From: Mauremys mutica
Lineage: Eukaryota > Chordata > Testudines > Geoemydidae
Assembly: GCF_020497125.1 (NCBI RefSeq)
Contig: NC_059079.1
Location: 7,533,053 to 7,597,052, forward strand
Reading direction: 5' to 3'
DNA length: 64,000 bases
This document shows positions 54,640-64,000 of this stretch, in pieces. Position 1 is the stretch's first letter. Every line of letters starts with the position of its first letter. The notes below the pieces were generated by a model, which was not told the DNA's origin, made no database searches, and saw only the letters and a list, made by a program, of their open reading frames with translations. The position numbers and the translations under genes were made by a program.

Positions 54640-55432
54640 AAAAAACGCTCTCATTGGCTGCCTTCTGCCATCTATCTAAAAGTCCAGGGTGGATTTTAGA
54701 TAGATGAACAAGAGAGCGTTTCTTTGCTCACAGTTCCAAGCCTCTTTCCAGCCAGCACTCTGACCAAAAGCTCTCACGTGCTCATCTCCTGGGGAAGGAC
54801 AGCCAGTCAGGACTGCTGCAGGAAGGAGGTAGAGCCCTGTCCTCAGGAGCCAGGGGTGAGGAGAGAGCAGAAAGTGCCCCGCAGCTCAAGATGGCTCCCC
54901 TTTCCTCCAGGGAGCAACAGAGGATGGCTTTTCTGCTCCTCCCTCCACCCTCCTGCAGCACCTGTCCTGGGAAGGGAGGGGGCAGGGAGATGAATCCCTG
55001 CAGCTGCCCCTCCCCCCCCCGGGGTGTGTGTGAAGAAATTCAGGAGGAGCAACTGTGGGGCTGGGGTAGGGAGCAGAACTGATGTGGAGGCTGGGAGGAG
55101 TGCATAATTAATTGCTGGCCGGGGGGAGAGGTGGATGTGGGGCTGGGGGACACACACCCACAGAGTTAATTAATTAAGCTCAGCACCATCCGGCAGCTAG
55201 TGGGAGCTTTTGGGCTGGGAGCCAGAACTGCTGTATCCAATGCAGTCAGGAGGGTGGCCAATACGAATTCTCTTTCACAGACAGACACACTGTGTTGGGG
55301 GTGGAAGGTGTTGAAAAATCAAAAGACAGCCCCAAAACACAACCTCATCTTTTCAAAATCACGAGGGGAGGAGGTGGGGGTTTGGTGTCAATCTCATGAT
55401 GTTTTAACTTTGGGGGTTGGCCACCCAGAGTA
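54640..55432 (+). repeat. Unclassified interspersed repeat, copy 4 (long form)
   Basis: Colinear with 49690-50152 over its middle, and ends CAATCTCATGATG...AACTTTGGGGGTTGGCCA, like copies 1 to 3. Near the left end, GGATTTTAGATAGATGAAC and CCATCTATCTAAAAGTCC form a hairpin at about 54668-54704, perhaps a small insertion. The interior is long, GC-rich and variable. Confidence 0.6.
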
Positions 55433-55566
55433 CAGCTGATAAGCCCTATCCCAAATGTATCAGCAAGCACCAGGAAGTTCAGGTGATTTTTTTTAACTGA
55501 TGTTTCCTTTTGCATGAACCCTGCTCCCCCCACCTACCCCCAGCTCTGTAGAACTGGGACTGAAAG

Positions 55567-55690
55567 TAGGGTGACCAGACAGCAAGTGTGAAAAATCAGG
55601 ACAGGGGGTGGGGGGTAATAGGAGCCTATATAAGAAAAAGACCCCAAAATTGGGACTGTCCCTATAAAATCGGGACATCTGGTCACCCTA
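55567..55690. mobile_element. hAT MITE (TAGGGTG family) with 8-bp target duplication
   Basis: Begins TAGGGTGACCAGACAGC and ends ATCTGGTCACCCTA. ACTGAAAG flanks exactly at 55559-55566 and 55691-55698. The 124-bp length equals the copy at 34555. It is the cleanest member of the family in the window. Confidence 0.96.
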
Positions 55691-55698
55691 ACTGAAAG

Positions 55699-57660
55699 TT
55701 TCTGTGGGCTCGCAAGGGGAATGTGATTGACCAGATCTCATATTGTCTCCAGTAGAGGGCAGTGGTGCCCAGGCACGCTGCCGGCTAACCCATTGCAACA
55801 TCTTTATTTAGGCACTCCAGACACTTGAACAATATGTTTCTGAGCTGCAAAGGGAAAAGCTGGCCCCAGTAATGGTTGCACGCTACGGGATGCTGCTAAT
55901 GTGTCATCAGTGGTGACTGAAGTGTCCTTCAGAACAGACGCCGCTCGGTGCGCCTTGTCACAGATGGCTGGGGGGCTGCTTGACTCAAACCTGCCTGTGG
56001 GGTTGAGAAATGTTCATTTAGCATTCGCAGCCTGCCCGCAAGTCTCTCTCCCTAATTAGGGGTGATGTAGGAAACAACACGAAGCGCGCAGACCTTTCAG
56101 TCTGATCAGTGCCAGGCAGGGGTAGAAGAATGTGACGGGAGCAGAGATTTCGGGATCGGGCTGTCAAGAATCATTCCGCTGAGCACAAAGCGGAAGAGGA
56201 AGACCTGTCGGAGGGGATAATTAGCCAAGCCCAGCCCTGCTGCTGGAGCGAAAAAAGTGCTGACACGCATTCCCCACCCACCCACCCCTTTTCCTAATGG
56301 GGCTTGTTCCTAAGTCGTCCCTCAACTGAAACCCATTTCATCCTCCCACTTCTGGGCACGTGCCCGATGGTGAATCGTGGCTTTTGGATGCAGAGGCCCC
56401 GGGCGCCCTGCTACTGACCCACCTGGGAGTACGGTAGTGCCTGGGCATGTGGGGTCCCATACCCAGGGGTTTGCATTGTGTTGTGGGTTCCACCAACTTG
56501 AGATGTACTAGGTAGGAGGAGAATGGGTTAGGTATTCGGTTGCCAGGCAATCAGTCATCCTTGGCTGGGCATTTATTCACTTGCAGTAATATAAAGCAGA
56601 GCAGCTTTGCCGCTTCTCGTTAGCAGCTCTCTGGATAGTGATCCAGCCGGGATCCCTGGGAACACCAGTGTCTCTTGTTTGTTCCCCACGCGTTCCTGTC
56701 ACAGTTCACTCTATCCTGCCTCGCCCCATCCCTGGCTTTATTTATCATTATTTAACATTGATATTGCGATAGGGCCTAAAGGCCACAGCAGCCGGGATGG
56801 ATTGCGCCAGGAGCTCCCCTTAAAGATCCAGTCAGCCTCTAGTGAGAAGGGTCCAGCCGCACCTGTAACACACTTAGTTCATCTGCCCCAGTGGAGAAAA
56901 TGATCCAAATCACATGAGAGACGTGCAGCTAAACCAGGCCTTTCCTGGTGGAGAGAAGGCAGAAGGGGAGACTCCAAGTACAAAGCCCTTGGAGTTGGTG
57001 CTTGGTAGCGAGCAGGGAGAGGCGAAAAGGGAGCCCAGGGATGGGGAAAGCTGAGCGCTGAGGGTGAACTGAACAGCAGACAGACTAAGAGGAAAGGGCA
57101 GGAGTGGAAGACTCTGTGTTTGTTTTAGCCTTGAGTGGGTTTTTTCTAATGAATGATTTAGCTGGAGGGCCGTGTCACTGCAGCAGCCAGGCCAGGCTGG
57201 CAGGTCAGGAGATCTGATCTGAATGAGGAGAGACAGAGGCGGCCGCTAGGTAGGCAGTGCTGGACGGGGACAGGGTAGGCAGTGCTGTGCAAGCCTATCG
57301 TTACCCCTTTCTGATCTGAGTGGCTAGTCAGGGCCCCGGGGATGTTCCAGTTGGGAGTAGAAACTGACAGTGGACTCCAGTAGTTTCTCTGAGGCAGCCT
57401 TCTTTATTTACAAGGAATATATGAAGTCCTGTCTCTGCGAACACAGGGCCGAGCATCTTGGCTTATAGCCCCAAGCTGCTTCAGCCAGCACCAGACCCAG
57501 CTGCCCTCTCCCTAGCTTCTTCCAGGATCATGCAGTCTAAAAGACAAGGTGGGACGACACAATCAAATGGGCCGGGCAGAGTTGGCGCGACGAGACAACA
57601 AATACGTTGAGATGTGCACATTTTTTAGTCAGCCTGTTGTAGTGACGCTAGCCATCCATC
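55699..57660. other. Single-copy stretch, 2 kb
   Basis: No mobile element was recognised. 55780-56260 mixes CpG-containing motifs and AT-rich cores (CTCCCTAATTAGGGGTGATG, CATTTAGCATTCGC) and looks like candidate regulatory DNA. No exon was recognised. Confidence 0.3.
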
Positions 57661-57671
57661 TTGTCTTAATT

Positions 57672-57850
57672 CAGGCCCTGATCCTGAATGAGCTCCACAC
57701 TGATTGACCCCTGCACTCCCATAGACTCCGTAGACTGCGGTGGGGTTCCGCCCACGGAGATGGCAGGATTGGGACAACCGGTTACAAGCTCTTCAGGGCA
57801 AGGATGGTCTCTGATTGTGTTTGTGCCCAGGACAATGAGGCACCTGAGTG
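57672..57850 (+). mobile_element. Hairpin-family unit followed by MIR tail
   Basis: GGCCCTGATCCTGAATGAGC with an inverted partner, GAGATGGCAGGATTGGG, forms a weak palindrome. It is followed by ACAAGCTCTTCAGGGCAAGG and GTCTCTGATTGTGTTTGTGC, a MIR long-tail fragment. Both are diverged. Confidence 0.5.
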
Positions 57851-58602
57851 GATTCTCTGGAAAACGAATAGTAAGTGTCAACCAGTATTGAACAGTCTGA
57901 CTAAAGATGCGTCCCAGCTGAGTTGCTCAACTTTCACTTTGTTCTTGGTACATGCGATCTCATAATCTCTCTAGTTCCACAGTCATCCATAGTCTTCCAG
58001 GAAAAACAAGATCTGAAATTCGAATGTTTAACACAAGCAGTCTTTTTAATTAACACCCCCACCCCAAGATCTTCTTTCTATATCATAAAAAAGAGCTACA
58101 AACGCAGTGTTTTCCCTTTATAGATTTCCCATCTAGGAAAAACTGGCAAGGAGGTTGTGTAGTGGCTAGTTCTTCTGTTTGCCTTGTGACTTTTTGACAT
58201 CGTATAACCCATCTTTCGGTGCTGGCTCAGTCCCTGTATGATGTGTATATGGGAGAGAGATACCTCGCGGTCTTTGGACAGATCCAAAGCTTCTGTCACC
58301 TGCACTCACTTCGCGGTGTTGCTGGTAGTTCACCCCTCCTGGTGTGCTAAAGAAAAAAGCTACTTTGACGATGCCTCCAGTGAGACAAGGGGATAACCAC
58401 ACTGAGGCCGTGGGCACCGGACAGGAACTCAGAAATCATTCAAACCCACCCATGCAAACAAATTAAAACAAGAACTATAAACTCCTTGTAAAGATTTGAC
58501 CACAGACACCTAGACAATCAGTAAAAATACCCACTGGTTAAAATGATTAGAGATATGCATATTGCTTTTGAACGACTAAAGGATATGCTGGCAAGTGTAC
58601 CT
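57851..58602. other. Unassigned stretch
   Basis: No gene or mobile element was recognised. Confidence 0.35.
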
Positions 58603-58679
58603 GGTCATGCTTTGAGCAGGGGGTTGGACTAGATGATCTCCTGAGGTCCCTTCCAACCCTAATATTCTATGATTCTATG
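58603..58679 (+). mobile_element. CR1 or SINE tail fragment
   Basis: GCTTTGAGCAGGGGGTTGGA, CTAGATGATCTCCTGAGGTC, then ATATTCTATGATTCTATG. The CR1-type terminus is intact but the body is missing. Confidence 0.85.
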
Positions 58680-60150
58680 TGACACCCCCTGGATGTTCCT
58701 AAACAAAAGTGTCTCCCCCCATCAGTTCTGTCTGCCCCCAATGTCTCAGGTATCCAGGTGGTGCGCATGGAGAGACGTTCCTGGCCTGTAAGGAAATGCT
58801 GTTAAAAACACACTTTGTTATACTGGGAATTTGCAAGCAGGTCCCCCCCGGGGATTGCTGGAGCAGGACTAACTGTTTGCCCACTTCTGGGATGGTGCTG
58901 ACAGTCGTTAAAGCTTGGAACCCACGAGCTCAGTGGCAAGGAGGTCGGGTCTCTGGATCTCATATCCTGGATCTGGTGTGGGCTGGCTGCAGGGCAAGCA
59001 GACTGCAGGCAGTGGCAGAGGAGCCAGGCTGTCTCCTGTTCCTGGCAGGCTGGCGGCAGGAGGGAAAGCTTGTCCTCTCCTGAGGCATTTTTTGCAGGCT
59101 GAGGTTCCAGCAGGCCTGTTGCTGGGCCTGGAAGTGCTGTGCAGGAAGGAAAGAGGGAGACCTCCTCTCCTTTCCACTCCCCGGCTGGTCTCTCCCAGAT
59201 AGGGGGAAAAGCTGGACTATTCACAGCTTCCCTCTGCTTTCCCAAGCACCTGGGGCTCTGCACAAGGCCAGAGACTGCCTGTCTGTCTTCTGCCCTTTCC
59301 TTGGGGGCAACAGGGTGATGGGGAGTGGGGGAGTGTCACATCCCCCTCCAGTTCACTTCTGCTGCCAGAGAAATCACCAGAACAAGGCTCTGTTGTAGAC
59401 CCCACGGGGGCCCCAAAGGCATGTCTGTTCCCTTCGGGCACCGTCCTCTTGCTCCAGGAGTGGGGGCTACAATTGTAGGATGCAGCTTAAAAATACCCAT
59501 AACATCCCCTCTCTGTAAGCTAGCACCTAGAGTATGTTATGTCCCGTGACAACTCTCACTCCACTGAGATCCTTGCAGAGTTTAAACATGAGAGTGAGTG
59601 GCATCCATCACACCAAGTGTCCTTGACCTTGAGTCACCGAAAGTTGTGCCCTTGTTAATACCAATCTCTCCAAGGCTCGTTCTCAGACAGAGCAATCACT
59701 CCGTAAATATGACATGATGGGTTCCCACTCACTTTCCCTCTCAGTTTCAACCAAGCTACGTTTACTCTTTCCTAAAATGATTTTTCTAGCTGGCCACTGC
59801 TGCAAACTCCACCTGAAACCCTGACCATGTCCTTCCCCCTTCATCTATCAGCAGGAAGGAAGACTTTGCTGCATGGGGAATGAGGCAGAGTAGAATCCAG
59901 TTTAGTCACCTGTAGCTGGGTTGGCTCAGCAGGGTTTTGTTTGTGTCACTAAGTGAGCAGATGGGAGTGTAAGTCACATGTTTGAGCCAGATTTCATTTT
60001 CAGTTACACCATAACCTAGAGTGACTCAGTTGACATCCACAGACAATCAATGCACAGGGACTTCACGGAAGCAATGATCTTGGTAGTTATGCGGAGTCAG
60101 TGCAGGGAAATACCACTGCACTCAGCATGCTGAATTCTGGTCTCATGCCG
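58680..60150. other. Unassigned stretch, 1.5 kb
   Basis: No mobile element was recognised. A 153-aa minus-strand frame (58802-59263) and a 124-aa plus-strand frame (58709-59083) overlap and have no known domains. Confidence 0.35.
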
Positions 60151-61030
60151 AGTTTATGCCAGTGCACTCTTATTGGCTTGATGGAGTTAGACCTGATTTA
60201 CGCTGGTGCAAAGAAGACCAGAATCAACCCCGATCAAGTTACTTCATATTTACACTGATGCACAATAACCGCGATCAGAATGAGGCTTGCAGAGAGCAGA
60301 AAGAGGACGTTTTAATTGCATTCACGTCTCTGACATCAATGGAGCTATGACAAATTACCCCAGCTCAGGTTCTGACCAAAAGTATCTAGTGGCATTTAGT
60401 TCCTCTCTGAGTTTTTTTGGCCGTGGATAGCGTTTTACTAGTGACCATGATGATCTCCTGCAGGAAACATGCTCACCTTGCACTGCACGTGCCAGATGGA
60501 CATGTCTGCGGACCTATGGGCAGGATAGGCCTGGAAAGATTGTCTTGCATGCTGACTGTGCTGGCATTGCCTCTGACAATTAGCATGCCCCGAAGGGAGA
60601 GAGAGATTCTGGATGCCTTACAGGCACTTTACAGCCAGAAACATGATGCCCAAAATTTGGGGGACACACTGTGGTTTCCAGGAATAATACCCTGGCAGGC
60701 ACGTTCTGATTTCAATACCTGGCCATCCTGTACAGTGAGACACTGGAGAAAACTTTGGCTTCTCTATGTAATGAGGGGAAACTAAGCGCTAATGGTGCTG
60801 CAGCCTTAATACCATGAAGCTTGATTGCTGTAATGCTCTCTCAGCTGGAGCTCACAGCAGGGACTCTCCTCGGCTTGAGCTACCATGACCAGTAATCAGC
60901 CCCCTCCCCGCATTTGATGCTGACTGCTGAGGAGGAGATGGATTGGCTTAGAGCTGGCCCTGTTTCTTATGGCCTTTCCTGGTGTAGGAAGGACCTCCTA
61001 GGGGACGTCCACTGAGCGTCCCAGCCCAGT
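60151..61030. other. Unassigned stretch with hairpin-family traces
   Basis: 60150-60340 contains GATTTACGCTGGTGCAAAG and related strings typical of decayed hairpin repeats. A 122-aa open frame at 60417-60785 has a tryptophan-rich C-terminal half, but no domain was recognised. Confidence 0.35.
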
Positions 61031-61034
61031 TTGA

Positions 61035-61275
61035 CAGTCTGGGGCTCACACTAGTGCTCTAAAAAGAGCTGTGTGAAAAGACCATGCTTTGACGTTGTGA
61101 CTCGGAGTGGGGCTCGGCTGTCTGTAGCCGCGGTGGGCTTCAGAGCCCGAGCTGCAACCTCAAAGCACTGTCTACACAGCTATTTTTAGAGCACCAGCAG
61201 GAGCTCCACAATCCCAAGGCTGTCGACCCAGGCTGGGAGACTTGCTGCCACGGGCCGTGTAGATGTACCCCTAGA
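61035..61275. mobile_element. Palindromic MITE, Harbinger-like right end
   Basis: GTGCTCTAAAAAGAGCTGTG near 61053 is mirrored by ACACAGCTATTTTTAGAGCA near 61175. GGGCTCGGCTGTC and AGAGCCCGAGCTGC form inner arms. The right end CGTGTAGATGTACCCCTAG resembles the end at 16500. Confidence 0.65.
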
Positions 61276-61474
61276 GCCTTGGCTCGACGGCCCAAGCACC
61301 ACCTGCTATTTAAGGATCCTCATGTAACTCCTCTAGGCTGGAAGGCGGGTTTTTGTTCTGCTCTCTGATGACCCCCTCAAGAGGGGCTGTGAGGCAACCG
61401 TCCGTCCGCTGGGTCATGGTGTACGCGCAAGACGTGTAGCCAGGCGTGTGATGAATCCACGTGTGACTGACAAG

Positions 61475-61775
61475 CCCCATTCAAGAGCAACGCTGCTTGT
61501 TACAAGTTTCCCAGATCCAGGTATGGTCTGAGTTGTCCAAAATTACAGCATGTGGCTTTCTTCTTTCTCGCTTGGCTTCCATCCTCCCCGGCTGACCAGG
61601 ATTCAGTGCGCTCCTCACAGCTTTCCACATTGGCTTCGTATCATTTCTACACACATTGTGATACCGCCATAAAGGGTGACCCTGCTTTCTAGAGCCGTCA
61701 CGAACCTCACTGTGCAAAATATCCTTAGGGATACAGTCTCCTTCCATTCTTCTGACATGACCAAGCCCTCCTCTT
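61475..61775 (-). pseudogene. LINE ORF2 C-terminal remnant
   Basis: Minus-strand translation reads GLGHVRRMEGDCIPKDILHS, then GHPLWRYHNVCRNDTKPMW. The blocks GHVxRMxxxxIPKDIL and G-PxxRYxxVCKRD are the stretch following the reverse transcriptase in several non-LTR retrotransposons. The frame is open for about 100 codons, so the decay is mild. It differs from the CR1 copies and from the fragment at 3168. Confidence 0.7.
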
Positions 61776-62640
61776 CTTACTAAGAGGGTATTAGCTTAAT
61801 AAAGGGTCTGATCCTGCTAAATTACTATCCACTAAGACTGAGCTAAATCAGGGCCAGATGCTGAGCTCAGCTACACTGATGTCATTTCAGTTGGATCGCT
61901 ACGGATGGAAACTAAATTTACACCAGATCGGAATTTGATTTTACTCAAGCTAAACTCCCAATGAGCAAAAGACTAAGAAAAAATGAAGGGTCAGATGAAC
62001 TGCCCAACACTCCAAAAAAACCAAAGAAAGGAATTAATAATAATGCCTTAGGTAGGAGGTTAGATGTGCGATTGTCCTGTGGGATTGTCCGGGATATGCT
62101 GTCATTTGTAGATATGTTATTTCTCAATACATTTATAAAGCCACTAATTATCACCGGAGCTATTTGCTGACGGTTCTGAAGTAGCTCCATAATGAAGAGG
62201 AAGCCCATGTATTTGTTAGCCTATGGAAAATAATTGCCTGTCACTTAACCAAACATCCTTTGCCCCGAAACACTTGCTCTTTAGCACTTTTTTAGCTGCA
62301 CTTCTTGAAATGCCACTTGCAATTTCCATACCCTCAAAGGTCTCTTTCTCTGCTGCCGTGACGTGAGCTGAAAATTATACTCCTCAAGAGGAGACAAAAT
62401 GTCCTGCCAGTTTTGCTGCTGTGAAAGGAGAGCAAATAATAATAAACATAGTTGTATTGGTTTAGCAAGACTGCACAGGGACAGATCCACTGAAGTCAGT
62501 AGAGTCGTGTTGATTTACACCACTCCCGTGCCGGCCCTGTAGCATTTGTGGCAATGTCTCACACCGTCGCACTAGGTGATGGTAGTTACATTACCCCCTC
62601 GCATGCTAGCTCTGTTAAACTTTTACTGATTCCGGTGCCT
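61776..62640. other. Single-copy AT-rich stretch, candidate conserved noncoding DNA
   Basis: 61960-62300 has AGGAATTAATAATAATGCC, GCCACTAATTATCACCGG and AATAATTGCCTGTCACTTAA, dense homeodomain-type cores. 61855-61930 and 62470-62530 hold decayed hairpin-family strings (GTTGATTTACACCAC). Confidence 0.35.
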
Positions 62641-63205
62641 GTGGCATTAACACGGATCACCATCCTCAGCCTCTGTTGATGCGGGGCGGGGCCCACACCT
62701 TTGCTCAGGTAATTGACTCAGATGGTAATTTAATGTCAAGGCAAGCCAAGGAACGTGAGATAAATACTACCGCCGGACAAAGCCAACCTGTCAGATGTCC
62801 CAGGTTAAGGTTCGCTGCTCAGTGTGTACACAGTAAGCCGTCTTTCTGGATGGGTGGCTTGGAATGGATTGGCAACGGGGATGTAAACACTCAGAGCCGA
62901 AGCAAATGCGGAGCAAAACAAGTTCCTGTCACACGCCCGGTGCTGGAGGAGGAGGGAAACTGGATTGCCTCATGGGCGTGCCACTGTTTTGCCGTGCCTC
63001 CCTCAGGGCACTCCGCCTCTGCATCAGGAACCAAAAGGAAACTGAGGTTATGGGAATACACAGTCCCAGAAGGAAACCCACAACAGACTGGCGCAAGGTA
63101 TTGTACACTTTTGAGGCATATTAACAATTACCAGAATTCTTCTCTGGCTCAAGAAGGAACTTTATGCACCACAATGCTATTGTCTTTGCGCCTTGTGCTC
63201 CCCTG
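62641..63205. other. Single-copy stretch
   Basis: CAGGTAATTGACTCAGATGG at 62706 joins a homeodomain-type core to an AP-1-like TGACTCA. A 177-aa open frame (62676-63209) has no recognisable domain and runs up to the hAT insertion; it is not supported as a gene. Confidence 0.35.
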
Positions 63206-63210
63206 TTAAC

Positions 63211-63320
63211 TAGGGTGACCAGACAGCAAATGTGAAAAATCGGGACGGGGTGGAGGGTAATAGGAAAAAGACCCAAAAATCAGGACTGTCCCTATAAAAT
63301 CGGGACATCTGGTCACCCTG
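63211..63320. mobile_element. hAT MITE (TAGGGTG family) with target duplication
   Basis: TAGGGTGACCAGACAGCAAA to ATCTGGTCACCCTG. CCTGTTAAC flanks exactly on both sides (63202-63210 and 63321-63329), nine identical bases of which eight are the expected duplication. It is 110 bp, shorter than the other full copies through a 14-bp loss in the middle. Confidence 0.94.
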
Positions 63321-63329
63321 CCTGTTAAC

Positions 63330-64000
63330 AGTGTAGGGTAATAGACAGGCCAATGTAAATCAGTGTAGCAATGCTGATGTCAACTGAGAGCTGCCAGTTT
63401 TCACCAGTGGAGGGTCTCAGCCCTGCATATGTAATTGACAGTCATTATACTTCAGTGAGTTGGAATCTTTTGTGGCTGAAAAGCCTCTTTTGGATAATAG
63501 ATTTGGTTGATGGTTTGTTTATTTTTGTTTTGTTTTGTTTTTTGGGGGGTGGGGGGGGGCTTTTCCTAGGAAGCCTTATACAAATGAGGCTTATTGGGGA
63601 AAAGTAATTGATTAGCAGCCTGCATTTCCAAGAAAACTATCCTCAAAGCTCTAAGGGATCTTGAGGTGTTAGCATATTGGCACAGAGTGGGGTAGCTGTG
63701 AGTCAGCCCATGGTGTAATGGGGATTGGATGGAGGGGGCCAGACAGAGCACAGATCTGAAGAACTAGAGTGCTGCCAAAAATGGCTCCTTGTAGGGAGGA
63801 GAAGAGCAGGCAAGCACTGCCTTGGCACGGCTCAGCTCCCCGGCAAGAAACACTTCCTCGAAACAAGCAACGGACCCATTTGCAATCAGATGGAACGCAT
63901 TTCAAATAGCAACCTGGCATTTCAATAGAAGAGCATAGATGCCAAGGGTGTGTTCTCGTTCTTCAGGGAGGGCTCCTTCCAGAGCTGAGGGTCCCCGCAG
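63330..64000. other. Unassigned stretch to window end
   Basis: No gene was recognised. It contains a TTTTG microsatellite and a G-rich run. Confidence 0.35.
63515..63543. repeat. (TTTTG)n microsatellite
   Basis: TTTTGTTTTGTTTTG-type repeats, followed by a run of G residues at 63544-63559. Confidence 0.85.

Noticed and set aside
60417..60785. 122-codon frame with a tryptophan-rich end
   Set aside because: It was considered as a transposase fragment, but no catalytic or DNA-binding block could be identified.
62676..63209. 177-codon open frame
   Set aside because: No recognisable domain; it ends at the hAT insertion and has no gene context.

Overview
The window looks like nuclear DNA of a turtle, most likely a cryptodire. 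The evidence is its repeats. Several copies of a tRNA-derived SINE carry intact-looking A and B boxes and a CR1-type 3' tail, which is the architecture known for tortoise pol III SINEs. There are CR1 LINEs with the typical sauropsid 3' ends (GATTCTAT-type and GTTCTTATG-type tails), many old MIR/CORE-SINE copies, and a large set of short GC-rich hAT and Harbinger-like elements. No bacterial operon, CRISPR array, rRNA, genuine tRNA or recognisable host exon was found. The species call is inference from repeat families recalled from knowledge, not from a database search.

Layout. 1-11 kb: a Tigger-like MITE, MIR copies, a LINE fragment with an RT C-terminal region (3.27-3.9 kb), one SINE, and long unassigned stretches. 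11.4-13.6 kb: a nested block, in which an old minus-strand CR1 is split by a plus-strand CR1 that itself holds an unclassified insert. 14.5-16.5 kb: GC-rich hAT elements, including a 969-bp one with an exact 8-bp target-site duplication (TSD) and an internal minisatellite, then a Harbinger-like MITE. 17-22 kb: unique DNA, an unclassified repeat and a solo LTR on the minus strand. 22.3-25.6 kb: a Harbinger-like MITE, a MIR, and the largest coding remnant of the window, a 2.8-kb 5'-truncated CR1 on the minus strand with endonuclease and reverse-transcriptase domains broken by stops and frameshifts. 25.7-35 kb: mostly single-copy AT-rich DNA with a few CR1, MIR and hAT copies; parts read like conserved noncoding enhancer DNA. 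35-44 kb: SINEs, a palindromic hAT element, an LTR-like block at 39.4-40.3 kb, and a Penelope-like inverted element with a degraded hammerhead-ribozyme-like core at 43.14-43.48 kb. 44-55.7 kb: dense GC-rich mobile DNA, including a hAT element split by a SINE, a second LTR whose promoter matches the first, and more copies of the unclassified repeat. 55.7-64 kb: mostly single-copy DNA with a LINE fragment and a hAT copy.

All recognisable coding sequence belongs to dead retrotransposons. The window is best read as an intergenic or intronic region of an amniote genome whose interest lies in its mobile elements, their nesting order and several candidate regulatory stretches. Conservation could not be tested here, so every regulatory call is a hypothesis.
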